DNA of 64,000 bases. Origin: CAVQJU01 sp963755195 (GTDB taxonomy: Bacteria > Acidobacteriota > Vicinamibacteria > Vicinamibacterales > CAVVIG01). How positions within the stretch are numbered: the first letter of the stretch is position 1; each line of letters begins with the position of its first letter. The notes beneath the pieces were generated by a model. That model had not been told where the DNA came from and made no database searches. It saw only the letters and a list, made by a program, of their open reading frames with translations. The position numbers and the translations under genes are program-made. Shown here piece by piece: positions 50,661-58,016 of the stretch. The DNA lies in contig CAVWIZ010000001.1 in the NCBI GenBank assembly GCA_963755195.1, positions 248,001 through 312,000 of the forward strand, read 5' to 3'.

Positions 50661-51959
50661 TCACATCTCGAACCGCAGCGCTTCGACCGGAGGCAACTCG
50701 GCAGCGCGGCGCGCGGGATACGTCGACGTCACGACGCCGACGACCAGGAGCATCAGTAGTGACAGCAGGCCCATCTGCCACGACACGATCATGCCGGAGA
50801 ATCGCGCCGGCATCGGCGCAAGATTCACCAGGCTGCACAAGCCGAACGCGAGCAGCATCCCGCCGCCCCCGCTCAACATGGTCAGGAAGAAGCCCTCGAG
50901 AAAGAACTGCCGCTGAATGTTGCGGGTCGTCGCGCCGAGCGCCTTCCGCACGCCGATTTCACGCGTGCGCTCCTTGACGGCGACGAGCATGATGTTCATG
51001 ACGCCGATGCCGCCGAGCGCGAGCGTCACGACGCCGACGATCGTGAAGAACAGGTTCATGTTGCTGATCATCCGGCCGAACATCAGCGTGTTGAGCGAGG
51101 TGTCCCACATCGCGATGGCCTGCTTGTCGTCGGGATCGAAGCCGTGCCGGCGGGCGAGGATCGCGCGTAGATTGCGTTCGAGCGGCCAGTTGATGTCTTC
51201 GATCCGTCCGGTGCGCTCGTCGAGCGCGCGCGGCAGAGTCGTCCACCACCCAGGCTTTCGGCGACACGATGATGTCCGACAGCACGCCCGGCTCGGTGTC
51301 GCGGCGCGGCATGTCGCGCGCCATCGCCGCAAAGGGCACGAAGATCTTGTTGTTGTCCGGACCGCTGTAGTTGCTGTCCTGCGTCTTCTTGCGAATCTTG
51401 CCGACCACCGTGTACGAGATGCCGTTGAACGTGACGACCTCGCCGAGAATGTTGCGCTTGCCGAACAGCTGCTCGGCCATGTCGAAGCCGACAATCGCGA
51501 CGCGCGCCGCCCGCTCCTCGTCCTGCCAGTTGAAGTTGCGGCCGTACTCGAGCTCGATGGTGCGAATCTCCTGATACTGAGGCTCGATGCCGGTGACGCC
51601 GACGGTGGCCGCGTTGTAGGCGCTCTTGACCCGCACACCGCCGCGCTGCAGCTCGGGGCTGACGACCGCCACCATCGACGACTCGGCCTCGAGCGCCCGC
51701 GCGTCGTCGAGCGTCAGGTAGATCAGGCGGCCCGCGCGCTCGCCACCGGCCTGCATGCTGGTACGGCCGCCCCAGATGATGCCGATGTTCTTGCCCAGCT
51801 CGCGCAGCACCTGTCTCGTTGCCCCGCTGGAAGCCCGTCGCCCATGGCCGACAGGACGACGACCGAGATCATGCCCCAGAGGATTCCGAACATCGTGAGG
51901 AAGCTGCGCAGCTTGTTCGCGCGCAGGTTCTGGATCGACTGGACGAGCGCTTCGCGCAT
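50661..51959 (-). CDS. MacB-type ABC transporter permease (first), three frameshifts
   Basis: FtsX-family permease starting MREALVQSIQNLRANKLRSF, then LTMFGILWGMISVVVLSAMG. Two extra G residues near 51812-51835 and one extra base near 51238 disturb the frame. Repaired segments are GDGFQRGNET, LRELGKNIGIIWGGRTSMQA, FNWQDEERAARVAIVGFDMA, DTLPRALDERTGRIEDINW-type text and the FtsX core VGVVTLALGGIGVMNIMLVA, VKERTREIGVRKALGATTRN. About 431 residues. Its ATG shares one base with the membrane-fusion-protein stop. Confidence 0.88.
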
Positions 51960-53172
51960 CAGCCTGGGAGCACGAGCTTGTCGCCCGGCTTGAGGCCGTC
52001 GAGGACTTCGATCTTCGTGCCGTTGCCGACGCCGATCTTGACCGGCGTCTTTCTGCGGCCGTTCTTCGCGCCCGCCACGACGAGATCGACGAACGCGTGC
52101 TTCTGCGCGTCGTAGGTGACCGCCGCTTCGGGCACGAGGAGTCGCGTTCGCGTGCTCCTCGAGCACGATCTCGGCGTTCGCGGTCATGTTGGCCTTGAGT
52201 TCCTTGCCCGGGTTGTCGATCGACACCTTCACCTCGAAGTTGGTGACGTTGTCCTTCTCGACGCCCATCGGCGAGATCTGCGTGACGCGCCCGTTGAACA
52301 CGCGGTCCTTGAACGTCTCGACACGAATGCGCGCCGGCTGGCCCAGGCGCACGCGGCCGATGTCGGCCTCGTCCACCTTGCCGCGGACGAACACCCTGTC
52401 GATGTCGCCGAGCGTCATGACGAGCGTGGCGTTCGCGCCCAGATTGAGGATGGACGAGACGGGGCTGCCGATTTCGACGTCGCGGCTGAGCACGGTGGCG
52501 CGAATCGGCGCACGAATCGTGGCGTTGGCGAGGTCTTCGGCGTCGCGATCGGCCGCGGCCTTGGCCTGCGCCACCTGGGCCCTCGCTTCGGTGACCTTGG
52601 CCTGGCTGACCGCCAGCTGCGACTGCGCCGCGCGCTTCCGGTTCTCGGCCACGTCCACGGCGCTGTGGGCATCGTCGAGCGCCGACTGCGCGATCAGGCG
52701 CTGCGCGAACAGCGTCTGCGCGCGCTCGTAGGCGCGGCGCGCGAACTCGACGTCCGGTCCCTCGGCCTCGACGATGGTTCTTCTTGAGAGCTGCGCCTCG
52801 GCGCCCTCGAGCGAGGCGCGCGCGGCCTGCAGGTTGGCTTCGGCGCCGCGCAGCGTCGCCTCGAGCTGCTCCTTGTCGAGCTCGACCAGCACGTCGCCCA
52901 CTTGCACGACGCTGTCGACGTCGACGTGCAGCGCCTTGATGATGCCGTTGGCTTTCGATTTGATTTCGACTTTGGTGATCGGCTCGACCTTGCCGGTCGC
53001 CACCACCGACCGGATCATGGTGCCCCGTTCGAGCGACCGCCACCCGCGATGGGTCGATGTCGGGCGCCGCACCCTTGATCGTCGCGAATCCGGCTGCCGC
53101 CGCCGCGACGATCAGCACCACGCCGATGCCGATATACAAACGCTTTCGTGACGGTCTTGTTCCCGCGGCCAT
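51959..53172 (-). CDS. MacA/HlyD-type membrane fusion protein, two frameshifts
   Basis: Periplasmic adaptor with N-terminal anchor KRLYIGIGVVLIVAAAAAGF, a lipoyl-like/hairpin region (GKVEPITKVEIKSKANGIIK, LVELDKEQLEATLRGAEANL, a coiled coil about 95-185, NATIRAPIRATVLSRDVEIG), beta-barrel and proximal domains. Extra bases near 53031 and 52134 interrupt it. Repair gives SLERGTMIRSVVATG and, at the end, LLVPEAAVTYDAQKHAFVDL and GLKPGDKLVLPG. About 403 residues. Leads the transporter operon. No ATPase gene is adjacent. Confidence 0.88.
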
Positions 53173-53224
53173 ATGGGCTTCTACGTCCTCTCAGGGCTGG
53201 AAGTTCAAAGAGGCGACCAGAGGT

Positions 53225-53230
53225 TAAGAT
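53225..53230 (+). promoter_or_regulatory. -10 hexamer for the FHA gene
   Basis: TAAGAT, eight bases before ATG 53239; predicted +1 about 53237, so near-leaderless. The region upstream overlaps the start of the divergent fusion-protein gene. Confidence 0.4.
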
Positions 53231-53238
53231 ACGGCAAC

Positions 53239-53532
53239 ATGTGGATTCTCCAGAGCTCCGAGCCGGACGGCGAGCCCCTGACGTTTCGTCTGGCTCCGGG
53301 CGCGGTCAAGACCCTCGGGCGGGCGCCGCGCGCCGATTTCGTCGTCGACGTCGCGCTGGTGTCGCGCTTGCACTGCCGCCTGAGCGCCGGAGACGACGAG
53401 CTGGAAGTCGTTGACCTTTCGAGCACGAACGGCACGTTCGTCAACGACAAGCGCGTCCAGCGAGCGGCGCTCGCGAGCGGCGATCGGCTTCGCATGGGAC
53501 GCCTGGAGTTGAAAATCGACCGCCAAGGCTGA
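53239..53532 (+). CDS. Small FHA-domain protein
   Basis: 97 residues, essentially one forkhead-associated domain that binds phosphothreonine peptides. Key residues are the GR of KTLGRAPRADFVVD, SRLHCRL (Ser and His contacts) and SSTNGTFVNDKRV (the Asn-Gly pair). No other domain. A phosphothreonine partner would need a Ser/Thr kinase; the nearest kinase-like gene, at 54.6 kb, looks inactive. Confidence 0.9.
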   Translation: MWILQSSEPDGEPLTFRLAPGAVKTLGRAPRADFVVDVALVSRLHCRLSAGDDELEVVDLSSTNGTFVNDKRVQRAALASGDRLRMGRLELKIDRQG

Positions 53533-53579
53533 CCACTCGGTCCCCCCCGACCGGGGCACACCACCCAGATTGCCAGACC

Positions 53580-54215
53580 TTAGACGCGATCGATCAGAAA
53601 AGGGTTGGTCCGCCGTTCCTGGCCGATCGTCGTCGCGGGACCGTGACCGGGATACACCCTCGCTTCGTCGCCGAACGCAAACAGCACGGTGCGGATCGAC
53701 GTGATGAGCGTGGCGTAGTCGCCTCCGGGCAGGTCGGTCCGGCCGATCGAGCCCGCAAACAGCGTGTCGCCGACAAACAGATCCCGCCGTCCGCCTCCGA
53801 CCTGCAGGCAGACGCCACCCGGACAATGCCCCGGCGTGTGGTGTGGCCGCGCCTCGAGCCTGCCGAACCGGATGATCTGGCCCGGGCGAGTAGAACTCGT
53901 CGACCGGCGGCGGCGGCTCGACCTCGCAGACCGAACATCGCGCCCATTTCGACCGCGCCGCTCGTACAGGAACAGATCGTCGCGATGCAGATACACCGGG
54001 ACGTCGAGCGCGCGCTTGGCGGCCGCGACGCCGGTGATGTGATCGACGTGCGCGTGCGTCAGCAGGATGTGGCGAATCGACAGCGCGCTGCGCTCGGCGA
54101 ACGCCAGGAGCTCGGCGACCTCATCCCCTGGATCGATGAGGACCGCCTCGCGCGTGTCCGGACAGCCCAGCACGAACCCGTTCTTGAAGAACGGGACCGA
54201 CCGCCTGAATCTCAA
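53580..54215 (-). CDS. MBL-fold metallo-hydrolase (glyoxalase II-like), three frameshifts
   Basis: Metallo-beta-lactamase-fold hydrolase. Metal motif THAHVDHITG (H-x-H-x-D-H), then HHTPGHCPGGVCLQ (third His), LFVGDTLFAGSIGRTDLPGG (bridging Asp) and VYPGHGPATTIGQERRTNPF (last His) are all present. A middle block is scrambled: extra bases at three places in about 53883-53965 add up to 3, so the frame recovers. Repaired text reads LFLYERAVEMGAMFGL and EVEPPPPVDEFYSPGQIIRF. Resembles glyoxalase II/YcbL hydrolases. TTG start at 54215, since an in-frame TAG is immediately upstream. Confidence 0.85.
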   Translation of the reverse strand: MRFRRSVPFFKNGFVLGCPDTREAVLIDPGDEVAELLAFAERSALSIRHILLTHAHVDHITGVAAAKRALDVPVYLHRDDLFLYERRGRNGRDVRSARSSRRRRSTSSTRPGQIIRFGRLEARPHHTPGHCPGGVCLQVGGGRRDLFVGDTLFAGSIGRTDLPGGDYATLITSIRTVLFAFGDEARVYPGHGPATTIGQERRTNPFLIDRV

Positions 54216-54230
54216 CTATCATGGCAGACC

Positions 54231-54582
54231 ATGGTTCTCGCAATCGTCGACGATCTCATGTTCTCCTCGAAGATCAAGACGGCGGCGACCCAGCTCGGCG
54301 TCACGGTGGCGTTCGCGCGGTCTTCCGACGCGGCTCTGGCCAGCATGCGTGCGAACGCGCCGTCGCTCGTGATTCTCGACCTCAATAATCCCAGAACGGA
54401 TCCGATGGGCACCGTGGCCGCGATGAAGCGCGACCCGGCGACCGCGGCGATCCGGACGGTCGGGCTACGTCTCACACGTGCAGACCGACGTCATCGACGC
54501 CGCGCGTCAGGCCGGCGTCGACGAGGTGCTGGCGCGGTCGGCCTTCGCGGCGCGCCTGGCCGAGATCCTCACAGGCGGCTAG
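54231..54582 (+). CDS. Response-regulator-like receiver domain, atypical, one frameshift
   Basis: About 116 residues after removing one extra G at about 54462-54464. It has a CheY-like layout: MVLAIVDDLMFSSKIKTAAT, VILDLNNPRTDPM, then IRTVGYVSHVQTDVIDAAR and GVDEVLARSAFAARLAEIL. The acidic pair DD (residues 7-8) and the Asp in LDLN (about 52) occupy expected positions, but the conserved Thr/Ser and Lys are replaced (YVSHV; LARSAF). It may be a pseudo-receiver. Divergent from the MBL gene and convergent with the kinase-like gene. Confidence 0.7.
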
Positions 54583-54603
54583 AGCCGACCGCACGCGAGA
54601 ACG

Positions 54604-55449
54604 CTAGCGAAACCACAGGGCGGCGGCCAGCGCCAACACCACAGCGACCACAACGACAACCAGGACGCCCCACATACTGCGCGAACGGCGAACGCGGCGA
54701 AGCGGCATGACGCGCGCCGGATCGGCCGACGCCGCGCGAACATCGAGAATGGCGGCGACCGATCGCAGCTCCGCCGCACAGGTCGCGGCCACCTCATAAC
54801 CCCCATCGACGCCTGTGCCGAGCGCCTTGGAGACCACCGCGTCCAGTTCGCGCGGCAACGACGGTCCGAGCGCCGCCGCGCCGGCGGCCGGCGGCTTCCC
54901 CATGAGCATTTCGAACAGCACGGCGCCAAGCGCCGCGATGTCCGCGCGGTGATCGCCCTCGTCTTCGTCTTTGGTGGTCTGGCTCGTCCAGCGCGCAAAG
55001 CCGAAGTCGAGAATCTTCGCGTTGCCCTTCGGCGTCACCATGATGGTGCCGGGCGTCAGGTCGCGGTGCACGATATTCACGGCGTGCGCCTCGGCAAGGG
55101 CGTCGGCCACTTGTGTCGCCAGATCGACGGCCCGGCGCACGTTGAGCGGGTGCCCGGCAATGATGCGCTTCAGCGGTTCGCCGGGAACGAACTCGAACAC
55201 GAAGAAGATCCTGCCCTCGTCGTCGCCGATTTCATAGAGCGCCGCGATGTTGGGATGAGAGAGCGCCGCCGCGGCGCGAGCATCGTCGAGCAGCGCACGG
55301 CGGCGATTGCCCGCGGCCTGGAGGTCGGCGGCGGGCACTTTGATGGCCACGGTCCGCCCGAGGCGCGTGTCGCGGGCACGAAAGATCTCGCCGAGCCCCC
55401 CGGCGCCGATTCGATCGAGGATTTTGTAGTGGCCGAGATTTTCGATCAT
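54604..55449 (-). CDS. Membrane-anchored Ser/Thr pseudokinase
   Basis: 281 residues with a Hanks-type kinase fold: glycine loop RIGAGGLGEIF (14-24), VAIK Lys 37, catalytic loop IVHRDLTPGTIMV and DFG (148-150). The catalytic-loop Lys and Asn of HRDLKPxN are both Thr (132 and 135). The activation segment with its GTPxYMSPE block is missing: DFGFARW runs directly through an acidic linker into DIAALGAVLFEML. A single C-terminal membrane helix (about 257-280) ends the protein with no sensor domain. Probably inactive as a kinase. ATG 55449 has a GGAG just upstream, within a tandem repeat. Confidence 0.85.
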   Translation of the reverse strand: MIENLGHYKILDRIGAGGLGEIFRARDTRLGRTVAIKVPAADLQAAGNRRRALLDDARAAAALSHPNIAALYEIGDDEGRIFFVFEFVPGEPLKRIIAGHPLNVRRAVDLATQVADALAEAHAVNIVHRDLTPGTIMVTPKGNAKILDFGFARWTSQTTKDEDEGDHRADIAALGAVLFEMLMGKPPAAGAAALGPSLPRELDAVVSKALGTGVDGGYEVAATCAAELRSVAAILDVRAASADPARVMPLRRVRRSRSMWGVLVVVVVAVVLALAAALWFR

Positions 55450-55529
55450 CACTCCGGGGGCCCCTGCCCCCCGGATCATCACTCCGGGGGCCTCGTTCCC
55501 GGATCATCACTCCGGGGGCCTCGTTCCCG
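55444..55529. repeat. Three tandem copies of the kinase-gene leader
   Basis: Units at 55444-55473 (30 bp), 55474-55501 (28 bp) and 55502-55529 (28 bp) start GATCATCACTCCGGGGGCC. On the minus strand each unit contains CCGGAGTGATGATC, a Shine-Dalgarno-like GGAG with GTG and ATG. The unit nearest the gene supplies the real start. Confidence 0.85.
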
Positions 55530-55578
55530 GATCATTCCTCTGCGGGTCTCTGCCTCCGATTCATCGAACGGCGACGAT

Positions 55579-55584
55579 TATACT
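55579..55584 (+). promoter_or_regulatory. -10 hexamer for the MFS gene
   Basis: TATACT nine bases before GTG 55594; predicted +1 about 55591. No good -35. Confidence 0.45.
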
Positions 55585-55593
55585 GGTGCGGTC

Positions 55594-56901
55594 GTGAATC
55601 CCTATTTCGCGATCCTCCGCAACAACCGCAACTTCCGGCTTCTTTACATCGGCCAGACGATTTCGCAGCTTGGGGACTGGTTCAACACCGTCGCCGTCTA
55701 CGCGCTCTTGCTCGATCTGACGGGATCGGCGACCGCCGTCGCCTGGATGTTGATCGTGCAGATGCTGCCTCTGGCTGTCGTCGGCCCTCTCGCCGGCGTC
55801 GTCGTCGACCGTCTGAACCGCCGCCGGATCATGATGGCCGCCGACCTCGTCCGCGGATTTCTCGTCCTCGGCCTGCTGCTGGTGCGCAGCCCCGATCAAG
55901 TCTGGCTCGCGTATGCGGTGACGGCGCTGACCGTGGCGGCGCAGGCGTTTTTCGAGCCGGCGCGAACCGCCACGATTCCCAACATGACGTCGGTCGAGGA
56001 ACTGCTGCCCGCCAACGCGCTTTCGAGCGCCAGTTGGTCGGCGATGCTCGCGATCGGCGCGTCGCTCGGCGGCCTGGTGACGGCGCTGTTCGGCAGAAAC
56101 GTGGCCTTCGTCGCCAACGCGGCGTCATTTTTCGTGTCGTGGTGGTTCATCGCCGCCACGCGCTACGACGCGACGCCCGCTCCCCGGCCGCGGCTTCGAG
56201 GGTTCCTCGAGGTGACCGGCGTTTCCGATCTCATCGACGGCTTTCGGTACATCCGCCGATCGTCGCACGTCGCGGCGCTGATGCTCGTCAAAGCGGGCTG
56301 GGGTCTGGCGGGCGGCATCCTCCTCCTGCTCACGATCTTCGGCCAGCGTGTCTTTCCTGTCGCGGGCAGCACGGCGGCCGGCATCGGCGTCCTCTACGGA
56401 GCGCGCGGCGTGGGCGCCGCGCTCGGTCCGATCATGCTTCGCTGGATCCTGGGACAGAAGGCGGCCACGCTCCGCCGGACCATCGGTCCGGCGTACTTCA
56501 TGATCGGCGCGTTCTACATGGCGCTCTCGGTCGCCCCAACGCTGTCAACGGCTGCGGCGTTTGTCATGTTCGCGCACTTCGGCGGGTCGATTCTGTGGGT
56601 GTTCAGCACGGTGCTCCTGCAAATGGAGGTGCCCGACCAGTTCCGGGGCCGGGTCTTCGCGGCCGAGCTGGCGCTCGTGACGCTCACTTCGTCGATGTCA
56701 AGCTATTGGACGGGCCATACGCTCGACGGCGGCATCTCGCCGCGGTCCGTGTCGCTCTGGCTGGGCGCGCTGTTCTTCATCCCCGGCATCCTGTGGGTGT
56801 TGATCCTTTCACGCTGGCAGGAATCGAGCGCCGCGCGTCTGTCCCAACCGGCTCGGACGGCCTCCGCCGAAGAGGAAGTGCTCGAGGGACGGATTGGGTG
56901 A
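55594..56901 (+). CDS. MFS transporter (enterobactin-exporter/EntS-like)
   Basis: 435-residue, about 12-helix major-facilitator protein. N-terminal NPYFAILRNNRNFRLLYIGQ, GDWFNTVAVYALLLDLTGSA, the loop motif DRLNRRRIMMAADLVRG between helices 2 and 3, FFEPARTATIPNM, and VPDQFRGRVFAAELALVTL fit the EntS/MFS_3 group of exporters. Substrate unknown. GTG chosen because it follows a TATACT -10. It converges on a small minus-strand gene across a hairpin. Confidence 0.88.
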   Translation: MNPYFAILRNNRNFRLLYIGQTISQLGDWFNTVAVYALLLDLTGSATAVAWMLIVQMLPLAVVGPLAGVVVDRLNRRRIMMAADLVRGFLVLGLLLVRSPDQVWLAYAVTALTVAAQAFFEPARTATIPNMTSVEELLPANALSSASWSAMLAIGASLGGLVTALFGRNVAFVANAASFFVSWWFIAATRYDATPAPRPRLRGFLEVTGVSDLIDGFRYIRRSSHVAALMLVKAGWGLAGGILLLLTIFGQRVFPVAGSTAAGIGVLYGARGVGAALGPIMLRWILGQKAATLRRTIGPAYFMIGAFYMALSVAPTLSTAAAFVMFAHFGGSILWVFSTVLLQMEVPDQFRGRVFAAELALVTLTSSMSSYWTGHTLDGGISPRSVSLWLGALFFIPGILWVLILSRWQESSAARLSQPARTASAEEEVLEGRIG

Positions 56902-56904
56902 ACA

Positions 56905-56990
56905 CAAGGGCTGAGGGCTAAGAGCTGATTGCAAGAATGGGCTTTCCGAGCCCTGAGCCCTTAGCCCTGAGCCCTTAGCCCTTAGCCCTT
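56905..56990. terminator. TTAGCCC-repeat hairpin between convergent genes
   Basis: AAGGGCTGAGGGCTAAG (56906-56922) pairs with CTTAGCCCTGAGCCCTT (56960-56976) with one mismatch. The right arm continues as TTAGCCC/TGAGCCC heptamers to the end of the small gene. Position between convergent genes suggests a bidirectional terminator. Confidence 0.6.
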
Positions 56991-57244
56991 TGTGATCGCA
57001 TCTCCTCGAGCGCGCTCTGCACGAGCTGCTTCGCATCGTCGAGCTGTTCGAGGACAAGCGCGATGTCCATGCGCGGCTTGCCAGGAAAGCGCTCGCTCAG
57101 GCAGTACACGCCGTGCTGGCCGACGAGCGCCATCGAGTCGGTCAACAGATCGAGCGCAACCGCAAGCCGTCCCCCGGCGGTGCCCATCATCGTTTCGTGA
57201 TGCTCGAGCGTGTCGTGGTGCTTGTCGAAGACTGACTTGGTCAC
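56975..57244 (-). CDS. Small hypothetical helical protein
   Basis: 89 residues, not recognised. Composed of helices: HHDTLEHHETMMGTAGGRLA, VALDLLTDSMALVGQHGVYC and a C-terminal MDIALVLEQLDDAKQLVQSA. GTG start at 57244. Its C-terminal codons lie in the heptamer repeat. It follows the SDR gene by 22 bp on the same strand. Confidence 0.55.
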   Translation of the reverse strand: MTKSVFDKHHDTLEHHETMMGTAGGRLAVALDLLTDSMALVGQHGVYCLSERFPGKPRMDIALVLEQLDDAKQLVQSALEEMRSQRAKG

Positions 57245-57250
57245 GGCATC

Positions 57251-57268
57251 ACGTCCATCACGTCCATC
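57251..57268. repeat. Two ACGTCCATC nonamers at the SDR stop
   Basis: Perfect tandem of ACGTCCATC, related to the hpnC units. The SDR stop codon (57267-57269) uses the repeat edge. Confidence 0.6.
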
Positions 57269-57989
57269 ACTTTCGGGGCGGCCTGGTCGGCCGGATTTCG
57301 ACGCGGCTCGGCAGACTCCTGGCCGGGTGCCGCAGCAGGTTCAGCACGACCTCCGCGACGTCGGCGGGCGCCACTTTCCAGTCGGCGCCCTTCGACGCGT
57401 CGCCCCGCGCGAACTCGGTGGCCACCGAGCCCGGCATCACGTAGCTGACCCGGATGCCGTCGTATCGCAGCTCCTGCATCAGCGCTTCGCTGAACGCGTT
57501 CAACCCGGCCTTCGAGGCGCAGTACGCCGCTCCATGTTTGAACGGGTTCGTCGCCGACAAACTGCTGATGTTGACGATGAAGCCGCCGCCGCGGCGGCGC
57601 AGGTGGGGGATCGCCGCGTGGCACGCGTTGAACACACCGGTGAGATTCGTGTCGATAATCTCGCCCCATTGGCCCGGTGTCATCTCCGCAACGTCTTCGA
57701 AGATGCCGACACCGGCGTTGTTCACGAGGATGTCGAGACCGCCGAAACGGCCGACGGTCGCGGCAATCGCGCGCTCGACCTCCTCGTGCAGTCGCACGTC
57801 GGCCCGAAGGGTTTCGACGGCCGCCGGGCCTGCGCTTTCGATCTGCGCGCGCGCCGCCGACAGCGTGGCATCGTGCAATCCCGTGACGGACACCGACACG
57901 CCTTCGGCCACCAGGGCGCGGGCGATGGCCAGGCCGATGCCGCGCGATCCACCCGTCACGATGGCCACCTTGCCGCGTAGTGAATCCAT
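57267..57989 (-). CDS. Short-chain dehydrogenase/reductase
   Basis: 240-residue classical SDR: cofactor motif VTGGSRGIGLAIARAL (11-26), NNAGVG, catalytic Asn in IIDTNLTG, Ser in NISSLSA, and YCASKAG (Tyr and Lys). PGSVATEF follows. Complete tetrad, so active; the region after the first glycine motif (VTGLHDA) lacks the acidic residue of NAD-specific forms, suggesting NADP. Substrate unknown. ATG 57989 with AGGTGG upstream. Confidence 0.88.
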   Translation of the reverse strand: MDSLRGKVAIVTGGSRGIGLAIARALVAEGVSVSVTGLHDATLSAARAQIESAGPAAVETLRADVRLHEEVERAIAATVGRFGGLDILVNNAGVGIFEDVAEMTPGQWGEIIDTNLTGVFNACHAAIPHLRRRGGGFIVNISSLSATNPFKHGAAYCASKAGLNAFSEALMQELRYDGIRVSYVMPGSVATEFARGDASKGADWKVAPADVAEVVLNLLRHPARSLPSRVEIRPTRPPRK

Positions 57990-57994
57990 GCCAC

Positions 57995-58006
57995 CTATTA
58001 CAATAG
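57995..58006. promoter_or_regulatory. Symmetric divergent -10, SDR/MDH-like
   Basis: CTATT-AC-AATAG: plus strand TACAAT (57999-58004), minus strand TATTGT, about 10 bp from each start codon. Confidence 0.6.
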
Positions 58007-58016
58007 CGCACGAAAG

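Noticed and set aside
49355..50977. 540-residue plus-strand open frame
   Set aside because: Mirror of the MacB-type permeases.
55444..55529. CRISPR-like repeats
   Set aside because: Units are directly adjacent with no spacers, and they overlap a gene start. The 61592-61648 octamers were rejected for the same reason. No cas gene is present.
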